From Kipferlia bialata (taxonomy: Eukaryota; Fornicata), in assembly GCA_003568945.1 (NCBI GenBank), contig BDIP01000155.1, positions 2,736 through 28,249 of the forward strand: a DNA stretch of 25,514 nucleotides, in the 5' to 3' direction. The position numbers and the translations under genes are program-made. The notes below the pieces were generated by a model. The model was not told the origin of the DNA. It worked only from the letters and a program-made list of their open reading frames with translations, and did no database searches. Below, one piece after another: positions 1 to 11,240 of this stretch (positions within the stretch are counted from its first letter, which is position 1; the number at the start of each line of letters is the position of its first letter).

Positions 1-2649
1 AACCTGGGGTCACTGGACCCAGTCACATACAGGAACAGTGTAGGTATACGAGTATGTTGTATATATTATAGTCTCGTCTCGGGTATGTTCGGCAGTGTAG
101 ATGTATATACACACATATATATATATAGATGTATATGTATACACGCTGGGATCACTGGACCCAGTCACATACAGGAACAGTGTAGGTACACGAGTATATA
201 AGTATATAGATAGTACCCTATTGAAGAGTGTGTTCAGTCTCTATGTGTTTGTTCCAACAATTCATTGTGTTGTATATGTATATACCGACTCTCAGAACGT
301 GTTGTCAAGGATCTGCAGACCATCAGGCGTCTGGGTGTCAGACTGTACAACATACACCCCGGCACAGTCAACAAGGGGGCAACTAAGGTGAGTATACAGA
401 TGGGTATATATGCATATAGATCTGAATATATGTATGAACCCAGGCACAGTCAACAAGGGGGCTACGAAGGTATGAAATGGTATATAAATAGAGAAATACA
501 AGTCGGTATGTTTATATATATATGAATGTACATACACCCCGGCACAGTCAACAAGGGGGCTACGAAGGTATGAGCCCCTCTCTGTATTCCTATAGTTGTA
601 TCAATGTACTATGCTATACCTCTCTGACCTCCAGCCTGAGACTGTCACACGGGTGGCAGAGGCAGTCACAGAGGTATGTTTGGAATAGAGTAGTGTTTTA
701 GTAATCTATATATATATAGTCAGACATTCCTATATTGGTTGTGGAACGCTTGTTTCTCGATCGGAGAAGTTCTTAATAGCTTGTTTTCTTCCTTAATGAG
801 GTCTTTCCTTTAATGTCTCATGCCTAGGTTCTGGGCCGTGTTCCTGATGTCATTATGGTCCTAGAGACAACGTCAGGTATACATAGACACACTCATATAT
901 TAGCTAGAGATAACTACTAGTTCGTTGTATGTTAGATACACAGCCAGCAAACATGTAGCAATATACCTCACCCCCAGGCTCCAAGTATGACACCAAGCTG
1001 GGGGGATGCTTCGAGGACATGGCTGACATTATTAAGGTATATATATATGGTATATACTATTGACCTATGTTGGTATATATATGGAGATTGGAAGGAAGCA
1101 TTTCTTGTACACACAGTACACACACATGTATCCATGCGGCCAAGGGTGCAGCCTGTCTCAATCTCATTCGTATATATGAGTATCATATAGAGTATATTAC
1201 CCCTAGGAGGTAGACCCCCCCCCTCTATCTCTATATGTCTATACATCCATCACCTCTAACCCCTAGGAAGTGGACCCCTCTGTGCGTGATAGGGTCAAGG
1301 TCTGCATCGACACACAGCACAGCCATGCATGGGGGCATAGTGTGCAGACAAAGGAGGTATATATAGTATATAAGACACACACACACACGTGTATATATAT
1401 ACATATATATATAGAGAGAGAGACCCCGCACCGCCATGCATGGGGGTATAGTGTGCAGACTAGAGAGGTATGTATACCGATATATCGTAAATATATAGTT
1501 GAGGTGAGAGCTATACAACACTCTAATTCGTTTAGGATAGCGTCCAGTGGTCGTAGTACATTAAGTCTGTTGTATTAACACCAGGGCTGGCTAGGAGTGT
1601 TGTCTGCCTTTGACAGCATCGTGGGTCTTGACAGACTGTGTGCATTCCACATCAACGACAGTCTCACGGAGAAGGTAGACACACAAACATACACACATAT
1701 ATATGTTGACCCAAGCCATGGCTACAGGCGTCAGCATATACGATATATATTACTCTAGAAGACTATTTCTTTAACCCCAGGCCAGCCGTGTGGATAAACA
1801 TGCCCCTCTGGGTGGAGGTACCATAGGCTGGGGGTGCTTCGAGGCACTGATGTCACTGGATATATGCAGGTATATGTATGTAGTATAGAGTGTACTATAC
1901 ATATAATGTACCATATATATGTAGATAGTGCTATAGGCGGGGGGTGCTTCGAGGCACTGATGAGTCTGGACATATGCAGGTACACCTATGGGTATAGAGT
2001 GTACTGTACATTTATCAGCCTAGTACTATTCTATTCTTACCCCCTAGGGACAAGCCCCTGATCATCGAGACCCCCGACCCATCCAGATGGCCCAGAGAGA
2101 TAGAGGCACTGCACGGGTCAGTGACTCTATGCATTATACATTTCTATACTTTTGTATCGTTCTATGTTTATGTACATGTAGGTAGTGACTATATACCTAC
2201 GTATATATTATCAAGATGGTCTCTGGTGCAGAGAGATAGAGGCACTGCACAGGTATCAATGGTGCCTCTACTCTCCACTCTTTCATACTATAGTTAAACC
2301 CTTCAGGTTTGGCGAGATTTCCGCCCTCAGAGCAGCTCTCTCTCTCTCTCTCTCTGTTTCCTCATTAGTCTCTAATCCTTCAGGTTTGGCGAAATTGCCG
2401 CCCTGAGAGCTGCTGTGGACTCTCTCTCTCTCTCTAGTATCAGTAATTCAATATGTGTATTAACCCCCCAGGTTTGGCGAGATTGCTTCCCTCAGAGCTG
2501 CTGTTGAGAGGGACAGTGCCGTCAAGGCCGAGGGTGGGTTGGTATCACTTACAGAGGGAGAGGCAGAGGGAGAGGGGGATGTTGTTGATATTGAGGACAG
2601 TGCCGTCGAGATATCAGAGGACCCAGACGCAGAGAACCTATTAGCATAG
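1..2649 (+). CDS. apn1: Endonuclease IV / APN1-type AP endonuclease, 3' part
   Basis: Zinc-dependent AP endonuclease that cuts DNA 5' of abasic sites in base-excision repair. Exons as read: 1-43, 296-387, 635-673, 828-876, 978-1036, 1267-1356, 1585-1674, 1781-1869, 2048-2116, 2472-2649. They splice to 266 codons with one stop; the first exon enters from outside the window, so the N-terminus is missing. The metal-site motifs of the endonuclease IV family appear in order: IHPG (His), VLETT (Glu), CIDTQH (Asp and His), FHINDS (His), RVDKH (Asp and His) and IIETP (Glu). The usual DTCHA is DTQHSHA here. The C-terminus beyond the TIM barrel is an acidic tail ending ENLLA. Most introns carry duplicated exon edges (listed separately). 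Convergent with the SET gene. Family assignment is very secure; some exon borders have alternatives because acceptors are duplicated. Confidence 0.93.
146..573 (+). repeat. Exon-edge echoes in the first apn1 introns
   Basis: 146-187 repeats the end of the exon at 1-43 including its GT donor. 439-475 and 530-573 each repeat the end of the exon at 296-387 (the HPG-TVNKG segment) including a donor. The last two share GCTACGAAGGTATGA where the exon itself has GCAACTAAGGTGAG, so they are closer to each other than to the exon. This suggests successive tandem duplication. All lie in introns and are not needed for the reading frame. Confidence 0.85.
1198..1472 (+). repeat. Echoes flanking the CIDTQH exon of apn1
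   Basis: 1198-1225 is a degenerate copy of the acceptor and first codons of the exon at 1267-1356. 1427-1472 is a close copy of that exon's last ~40 bases, including the HAWGHSVQT coding segment and a GTATG donor. So both edges of one exon have been copied outward into the flanking introns. Confidence 0.8.
1931..2418 (+). repeat. Echoes in the last three apn1 introns
   Basis: 1931-1983 copies the end of the exon at 1781-1869 (GWGCFEALMSLDICR) with its donor. 2229-2255 copies the end of the exon at 2048-2116 (REIEALH) with a donor. 2300-2337 and 2375-2418 are two copies of the acceptor and first ~30 bases of the terminal exon starting at 2472. The last intron thus holds three CAG|GTTTGGCGA acceptors in a row, separated by CT-rich microsatellite. 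Confidence 0.85.
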
Positions 2650-2919
2650 GCTTCTGCCTCTATAATAATAATAGGAGTTGATTCAGAGACTATTGATTGT
2701 GTAACTATTCTGTTTTGAGGTGTATATGATTTGATATCAGAGGACCCAGACGCAGAGAACCTCATAGAATAGAGACTAGTCAAGAGAGTGAAAGAGAGAC
2801 ACGAATTTATGTATGGAAACGTGTGTGTTGTATACGATATCACATGAACCCTATGATATACAAAGTATGAGTATAACTAGATATCAGAGGACCCAGACGC
2901 AGAGAACCTGCTGGAATAG
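2608..2919 (+). repeat. Threefold repeat of the apn1 C-terminal coding end
   Basis: The last ~40 coding bases (ISEDPDAENL plus stop) occur at 2608-2649, 2732-2772 and 2879-2919. The three copies end LLA, LIE and LLE, each followed by an in-frame TAG. The second and third lie past the first stop. Each contains ATATCAG|AGG, which could serve as an acceptor for an alternative last exon. The convergent gap 2650-3063 otherwise holds no recognisable gene. Confidence 0.85.
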
Positions 2920-3063
2920 ACTGCTTCTCTTTGGGATAGTGACGATAACAGAGTGAATGAATGGCTCATGTCTAAAAGTGTGTTTCACTGTAAATCATCT
3001 GGCAATCCTATAGGATCGTCCTATAGGACTGTCCCACACATCTAACGGAGTCGTCATGAGTCT

Positions 3064-4797
3064 CTATATCTTCCTCCTTTTCGCCACATCCACCTTACTA
3101 CACTTGGAGCACTTGCACTCAATACTACCCACTGTCACACAGTAATCGTAAAAGACTTGCTCTCCCGCAGGAATGTCACGTGAAGCCACTAGGAATCCCA
3201 CCCCTTGGTGCTCAATGGTCTCTGCATTACACTCCTGTGCCCCATAGCAGGCATGGTTGGCAGTGTCAGCAAGGCCCATCCATCTATAACATGAGATGTA
3301 TACGCATCTATCAGGGTTCGCTTGATATAGTTCAGTATCAGTATCATAGGCTAGACATATACAAGGTTAACAGTGTCAGCAAGGCCCGCCCACCTATGGG
3401 TATTAGGATATTCATCCACACTTATACATGTATACATATACATCAATACTTATACAAGTATACATATATATATGTATACTATGAGATGTGTACACACCTC
3501 TCAGGATTCGCCTCGTAGTGTTTCCCGCCCGCCTCATCTCCTGAGAACTGGCACAGGATGGTACCTGATGTCAACTATACTATATTTATATATATATATA
3601 TATAATACATAATATCCATATGTATAATAATATATATAACAATAGTAATATACATAGGTATGTATACATATCACATACCGGCTGTCACATCCACCGTTGT
3701 CTGGACACCCTTACCAAGGGCACCTGCATCACATACACTGATGTGAGATGTATATATATTTGTATATATATATATCACATACCTTGTGGGGAAGTACAGG
3801 GTGTCACTAGAAGGATATTACTATTGTATAATAGCAATATTAGGATGTATATACTAGTAGTTGGTCACCGACTCGTTGGCAAAGAATGAGATGGGGTACA
3901 GATCATTATACGTTATAGAATATATAATACATACCTTGTGGGGAAGTACAGAGGGTCACTAGAAGGATGGAACATTGCCATGTGTTTGAGCATCAAGAAA
4001 GTCGTATTTATGGCTGGGGTGAGAGAGACAAAGAGAAAGAGAGAGAGGGAGAGAGAGAGAGAAAGGGGGGGGCGTACTCCTGTGGCCCCTTGGCCTCATG
4101 GGCACATATGTATATATGTGCATATGTACAAATTTATGTATTTACTGAGTAAGTTACTAGTTACTAGTTAGTTAGTTACTGGTCGTACTGGTTCTTTTCT
4201 GGTTCACGCAATCATGTCTCTCCCTGGTCTCCTTGGGCACCAAGGCTTGGGGTATTCATGTAAAAATGTGTATATACATGTATATATATGTCACGTACTC
4301 CTGTCTCCCCTTAGCTTTAGGGGACATCCGATGGCAGGTTTGTCTCCATGTTTGAAGCAAAACACACAGAACCTCTCTGGGCTCTCGGTAGTATCACTGG
4401 AGTGGGAGAGAGGGGGAGAAGGAAGGCAGGGAGAGAGATAATAGTGAAACTGGAGTGGGGGGAAGAAGAGGGGGGCAGGGAGAGAGAGAGAGAGAAAGAG
4501 AGACAGAGAGAGAGAGAAAGGAAGTGGCGGTACTGAAAATAGACTTGGGGGGGGTACGGGGATACGGGAGAGGGAGGGGGTGATGCTAACATACAAATAC
4601 CTCAAGTAGAAGCAGCCCCGTCTCTCTGGGTGTCTGATGGGTTTGATGTAGAGTCGCGGCAAATGTGTCGACGCTCCCTTCTTCTTCCTCCTCTTCGGCT
4701 TCCAATCTGGCTTCGGGTTGAATCTCATTGCGTTAGGGTACAAGAGAGGGATGATTGGGGTGAAGTTTGATACTGTGGCTACACCCTCTGATCCCAC
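3064..4797 (-). CDS. SET-domain protein lysine methyltransferase
   Basis: Presumed SAM-dependent protein (probably histone) lysine methyltransferase. Six exons, read right to left: 4601-4797, 4299-4396, 3935-4013, 3679-3737, 3498-3564, 3064-3283; 720 coding bases, 239 residues. Residues 33-40 form a basic nuclear-localisation-like patch. C76, C79, H82 and C90 look like a small zinc site ahead of the SET domain. The SET domain begins around GKGVQTT (about 131) and has the pseudoknot motif ADTANHAC (N176, H177). It ends with GFLVASRDIPAGEQVFYDY, where Y214 would be the catalytic tyrosine. A post-SET-like C-x-C-x2-C follows at 223-228. The protein is short for the family, with no other domain. 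Divergent from the surface-protein gene. The substrate cannot be told from sequence. Confidence 0.9.
3363..3398 (-). repeat. In-frame echo of the last SET exon start
   Basis: On the minus strand this repeats the acceptor and first codons of the final exon (3064-3283). It would read R-WAGLADTVN against R-WMGLADTAN in the real exon. Phase and reading frame match the upstream exon exactly, so it is a well-preserved duplicate acceptor. Confidence 0.8.
3779..3815 (-). repeat. Echo of the end of SET exon 3
   Basis: Near-identical copy of the last ~35 bases of the exon 3935-4013 (coding PSSDPLYFPT), including the GTATGT donor, lying downstream in the following intron. Weaker look-alikes of the exon 2 end occur at about 4067-4105 and 4215-4250. 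Confidence 0.75.
4021..4540. repeat. Polypurine (GA)n tracts in SET introns
   Basis: Two long GA-rich tracts, 4021-4066 and 4401-4530, are CT-rich on the coding strand. They act as oversized polypyrimidine tracts or simple microsatellite expansions within introns. No coding content. Confidence 0.85.
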
Positions 4798-5348
4798 ACC
4801 GAAGAGTCAAATCCAGATCTCCACATTGGTCTCTCTAGGTCCCAAGCATGCGAGGTAACTATATGTGCTCCCTCTCTCTTCTATGTTCGAGTACAATGGG
4901 TGTGCCTGTATGACGTTGGATATCATTTGCCGGATAGTTTAGCTATGCCTTCTGGTGTCACTGACCATGTCCACCCTTACATGACTCTACCATCTCCGTA
5001 CATGTCTTTACTTATGGCATACTCTGGGTATTGATCGTACGCACATACTAAGTTACTAGGGAATCATTGCAATGACCCCCCCCCCCCTCCCCCCATCCCC
5101 CTCGCCCTAGAATCCTGACTCATACCCATCCCCTCTGATCCTCAGTCAATAGCGGTGTTATCATCTCTCTCACTACTTCATGTACTATATATATTTCATC
5201 ATTCGTCAATAGTATGCCCAGCTCTCCAATCTCTCCCATTTATCATAATGTATATGGATAGATCTCTTGATCTATATGACCCCCATGTATCGATATATAC
5301 CCACCCATATTCTGTCTCTCAGCATATTCCAACCTCAGTTCACCTCGT
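4798..5348. promoter_or_regulatory. Divergent intergenic region with C-run
   Basis: 550-base gap between the divergently transcribed SET gene and the surface-protein gene, so it must hold both promoters. I see no convincing TATA box. A long C-rich run lies at 5076-5101. No conserved open frame. Confidence 0.5.
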
Positions 5349-7726
5349 ATGAGTAGTAGTGTTTAGCCTGTTCTCTCCCCCTTTCCCTCTCTCTCTCTCC
5401 CTCTCCAGAGGTCCCAATTGCCATGCCTTTCTTAGACCCATCTCCCTCTCTATGTTTATTTACATTATACATTCACCAATTCCTTACTCCAGTACCCATA
5501 TTACTATGCCTGGCTTTGCTGGGGTTGGCACTGGCAGATGTTACCTGTACAGGGGACATGGTGAGACATTAACAGACTACACATATAGACACACTTATGA
5601 TGCCTTCATATGCCTCTCTCTCTCTCTCTCTCTCCCTATGCGTATGTGCCCATACCTATATACAACATCTCACCCTGAGAACTGCCAGGACTACATCTAC
5701 ACTGCCAAGGAGGGCACCATCACAAGTGAGAGGGTGGTGGACAACATGGTACGAGACACACACACACACACATATAAATATATATATACATATATATATA
5801 TATGCATTGCTGTGTGTTTATATTACTGTTATGTATGCATATATACAGATACACCCACCCCAGTACGACAGGTACATTGTCGCCCCATACGATTGTGTAT
5901 TGATATTTGTTTATGTATTATATTTATTATATTTGAGAATACTCACCCCAGTATGACAGGTACATTGTCAACCCAGGGGTGCCCACAGAGGGATACGTCG
6001 TGTACTACTCCTGCACAGGTAGGGGGATATGTATACTATATATACCAGTCACAATGTATATATACTACACGTATATACCATATCCCTCTTACTTCGTGTA
6101 CTACTCCTGCACAGGTATGAGATGTGTTCTATGTATTGACAGTATTACTAGTCAGCTATGACTGATATAGTGATACTTGGTGCACTTTATTCCCCTTACG
6201 CCCCATGTGTATATATATGTATATCTCTTCCCCCTTATATCCAGGCAACACCCAGAAGGACTTTGACATTGTCACAGTCTATGAGGCAACAGCAGAGTGA
6301 GTATACATACTTCTACATCTACTGCATACCATACCGATGTGTATATGTACATTTATACTCAATGTCACAGTCTACGAGGCCACAGCAGAGTGAGTCCAAT
6401 CATTCTCTCTCATATTGTTAATGCGTCCAATGTATATATCTACCAATCTTCCTGTGTGTCTGTCTATTAATCTCCCTATATCCCCACTTATCACTGGCTG
6501 GGACACCACCCTCCATACCTTCTCCTACTCTCTCTCTCTCTCTCCCTCTTTGTATCCCTCTAAGCCCCTTATGTCAGTGGTTGGGACACCACTCTCCATC
6601 CCCCCACCGATTCATGGTCGATAGACAGCAGGAGTGGGCCAAAGTTCAATATGGGAGGTAAGCTAGTGTAGTGTACATTATGTGTGTGTTTTTGTATCTC
6701 TGTCTTTATACCTTATTGCTAGGCTACTAGACTTCAGCTACTTCATGCTGAGTGCCTCCTATGACTCTATTCTTCTTTTCTCTCTCTCTCTCTCTCTTTG
6801 TCTCTCTCTCTCCCTACACCCTTATTGCCAGGTGACTCCAGTTACTTCATGCTGAGTGCCTCCTATGAGTCCATGTGGTATACCTCTATACCCCTGTGGT
6901 ACATAGCACTCCAGACAGACGATACAGAGCCTAGGTAGATACAATATAGGAATATTATACATATCGTAAATAGTATATATATATATATATATATCCTATA
7001 GAGATTCACTATATTTAATATTTACCTCTGTGGTACATATCACTCCAGACAGACGAGACTGAGCCAAGGTAATATGTGTGTGTATATACAACATGCAGTA
7101 TTTATACAGTACTCCACATACAATTATAGTACTATATATACCTCTGTGCCCCTGTGGTATGATATCACTCCAGACAGACGAGACTGAGCCAAGGTGTAGT
7201 ATGTAATTTCAATTGTCACAGTAGTATATTCTGGTCATACGACCCTGGCCACCTAGACGTACACCCTATCTGAACCGGTATTTATATTTTTTACTCCAGG
7301 GAGGGTATTGATAAGGAGCACTCATCCTGCACATACACTGTGTGTATATACGCCTACAATAGTGTATATATGTGACTATATATATATATGTATATATATA
7401 TATAGATACCTTATATCAGGGAGGGCATTGACAAGTAGCACTTCACCTGCACCTACAGTGTCTATATATTCTATACTCTACTGTATGAGTATACACCTTC
7501 GCACATACCTTATATCAGGGAGGGTATTGACAAGGAGCACTTCACCTGCACATACAGGATGGAGGAGCAGACCATCAACCAGTACCTGACCGAGGACAGC
7601 GGCAGGATAGAGCAGGGCATGTGCGTGAATATATATACGGTATACTACATTTATAGAGAGAGTAGTGATTTCACTGTATCTGATGACAGCGGCAGGATAG
7701 AGCAGGGCATGTGCGTACCTATTTAC

Positions 7727-7769
<43 letters not shown>

Positions 7770-7988
7770 AGAGAATAGTGATTATGAGTGTTCATATATG
7801 TATGTGTTGTATAACAGAGGACAGCGGCAGAATAGAGCAGGGCATGTACGAGGACAGAAAATCAGTATCCTTAATTCAACCAGAATAGTTGTTTGCATCT
7901 TCTTCTTCTCTGTATGGATGCCTGTGTGCATGTCTCTAAACACTCACTATTAGATACTGCATTGACCAGACTGCTTCTCTTACCCTCA

Positions 7989-8040
<52 letters not shown>

Positions 8041-11000
8041 ATATGTGAATACGCTCACTCTCAGTTACTGCACCGACCAGACCGCTACTTACGCCGTCAT
8101 GCCCTCCAACCCCATAGCATCAGTGGACATCCAGTGCAGTGGGGAGATCAACGACACTGACAAGTGAGTGCTGCTATATATATTTGTGTATATAGATATA
8201 GTGTATGGTAGATATATATACCATAGCCTCAGTGGACATCCGGTACAGTGGGGAGATCACTGATACTGATAGGTATGTATATGTATGTCTGAATCATTGT
8301 ATTTTGCAAGTATGCAGTGTATGCTCTGTTATGCATAGCTTCTGACCCAGGCCCAGGCTTAGACATCTATTGCTGGTACTAATAATCATTAATCAGCATT
8401 CTACTTTTCGTCATGTGTACTATGTCTTCTTTTGAATATATTATATATTTTTATAAAGTACTACTTAAAAAGATACCCTAGGCTTGAGCTCTATGTTTCC
8501 AACTGCTACTCTATGACCATGTGTCTCATTATGATAGTATTCTATGCACTCATATGTGTCTTCTTTAGGAATTGTTTCATTCACTCTAACACTAGGCTTG
8601 AGCTCTATGTGGCCAACTGCTACACTGACAGTGATGGGCATCAGTGCGACACAGACAACGCCGGTATGGGACTCATATTCCTCACGTTGCTCCATAAGTG
8701 TCCATCCATATTGATTCATTCTTCTGGTTGTGTCTTCCTGTTGCATTGCTCGCTTCCTGTCGGCCTTTCCCTTTCTCCATCTTCAGTTCCGTTCTCACTC
8801 TCATCCTCACTTCTTCTCCTCATTGACACCATGACTCTCTCTCCCCCCCCCCCTCTATCTCTTCAAACGTGTATATATGTTTCTAACCCCAGTTCTCATT
8901 GACACCATGACAGGTCTCATCGATATGACACTTTATATATATTTCCCTCTCTCTCAATCTCTCTCTTTCTCTCTTTCTCTCTCCTCACCCTCTAGCAGTA
9001 GTCCTCATTGACACCATGACCGGTCTCATCGATGACACATACACACTCACACTGGGCGTGGATGGCATAGGTATGAGCGCAACACATCATCATTACCTAT
9101 TTGTCCATATAACACTATGTTATAGTACCGATATACACTACTGTTTACTACATAGTACCTATAGTCTATAGGCTATTTATAGGCTATAGATACTATTCTT
9201 CATATGTATATTATTACATTCTCACCTCAAGGCACCATGAACCAGTGGTACCTCAGGTTCACAGCCCATGACAGTGACAGAGACGCAGCTGGTTGGTCAT
9301 GTGGGTACCAGGTATATATACACATACTATGTATAGTATGGTCTATGAGCTATATACCCTCCCCTTACTATCATTCCATCGTTTCTAGTATGTATGTTTA
9401 GAGTATGGAATAGTTCCATACCCTCACCCCCAGTCCCACGAGTATATCAGCCCATCTTCCATATTCTAGTCATATACGCATGTATATATATATATGATAC
9501 ATATTCCCTCACTCCCAGTCCCACGAGTATGTCCACCCATCTTCTATCTTATAGCTATATATATATATATGTATTTATGATATGATATATATATGATGCA
9601 TCTACCCTCACCCCCAGTCCCACGAGTATGTCAGCCCCTCTGACACCCTGCACACATTCACAGACACACACGGCACAGTGCAGAACACCAACTACTACAA
9701 CCTGCAGGTAAGGGCCATTTCTACACGATTGCGTTAATCTATATAACTTTACTAACAACGTACATGGTAGCAGTACCTGTAGAGCCAAACTAACTTTCTA
9801 GACCGAGCAGTGGACCCTCCAGGGCGATAGTGATGCCTCCACCTACACGGCATACCCTCTCAAGGACGTGTCTGTGACATGCCAGGGCACATCAGCTACT
9901 GGGGACTACCTGCGTATCCACAAGGTATATATCGCGTAGTGTTATGGGTATATCTACTCGATTCGCATCTGTTAATCTTCCAGGCCCTCTGTGGTGATGA
10001 TGGAAGTGTCACTCTGGGTGATATGGATACTGAGGTCACTGGAGATCTCTCTGTCGATACTCAGTTGTCCTTCACACTCGGTGAAACTGATGCCAATTGC
10101 GTCGCTTTCAGGTATATCGTGTAGATTTCGTGAGACTCCTCTTGACTTCTCTTGACCCCAGTTGGGAGACTAACGGAGACTTCCTTGGTGATGCCACCGG
10201 CTTTAGCTGTGAGTGGGACGCAACCACATACACGTCGGCACAGTTCCCAATAGGTATAGACTGTCATATATATGCATATATTTTTATAGGTATGGACTGT
10301 CAGATTCCTATATATATAAATATCAGAATATGCCTCCGCCCAGTTTCTGGTACTAGGTAGGTGGATACTACAGATATACCATACATGTACCACTTTGTGT
10401 GTTCCTTACCCCAGGTGACACTGCGGGTACCTTCGATGGCCCCTCTGGTCCCAATGTGCTAGACAAGTGGATACTGGCAGCTTCACACCCAACGGTATGA
10501 AGATAGTATATGTATACAGGGATGATTATATTGATAGGTTTCAACCTGTAAATACACTATTCGTAATGCCCATACCACACTATCTCTTTGACACCAGATG
10601 AACATGCCCCACCCCCGCATTGGCACCTCTCTCTCCTTCAGTGGCATCGACCTCTCTGTGGGCGACTCCCTCTCAGTCTATGTAGCACACTGTGCAGAGG
10701 ACGTCATCACCACCTCAGACTCTGTCCCCATGGCCACCTATGACTACACATCACCCTCCATCTCCAACCTGTACCTAGTGCTAGACGGACCCAACATGCA
10801 GTATGAGACTGATTCATACAAGTACGACATGAACTGCGTGTATGTCGAGTACTCAACCACGGAGTCGTCCACCTCCCCTGGGTTTACATGTGCCTATACT
10901 GCCACAGACGCAGTGGACGAGGATACACAGACAGAGGTGTCGGGGGGACACGGGTCATTCTCTAACCCAAACTACTACGCAGGTGGGCATTGTACATGAG

Positions 11001-11209
11001 TGCAGCACATATATCATATACATAAATACATATATACATGTGTATTCAACTCACCCTAGGCATGAATTCCCAGTGGCTCATCTACCCTACCTACCTGGAC
11101 AGCCTCGACTTCTCCATCACATACGACCTGGCTGAGGGGGACACTATTGACATGTACTATGGGGATGACTGCATAGCAGACTCGTTCAGCACAGATGACA
11201 AGGTATGTG

Positions 11210-11240
<31 letters not shown>

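Noticed and set aside
146-2919. Repeated segments as a CRISPR-like or satellite array
   Set aside because: Each repeat matches only its neighbouring exon edge; units differ between introns and spacing is irregular.
5359-6120. 253-codon continuous frame as a single gene
   Set aside because: It runs through (CT)n and (TA)n repeats and intron sequence. The true product is assembled from short exons in other frames with consistent splice phases.
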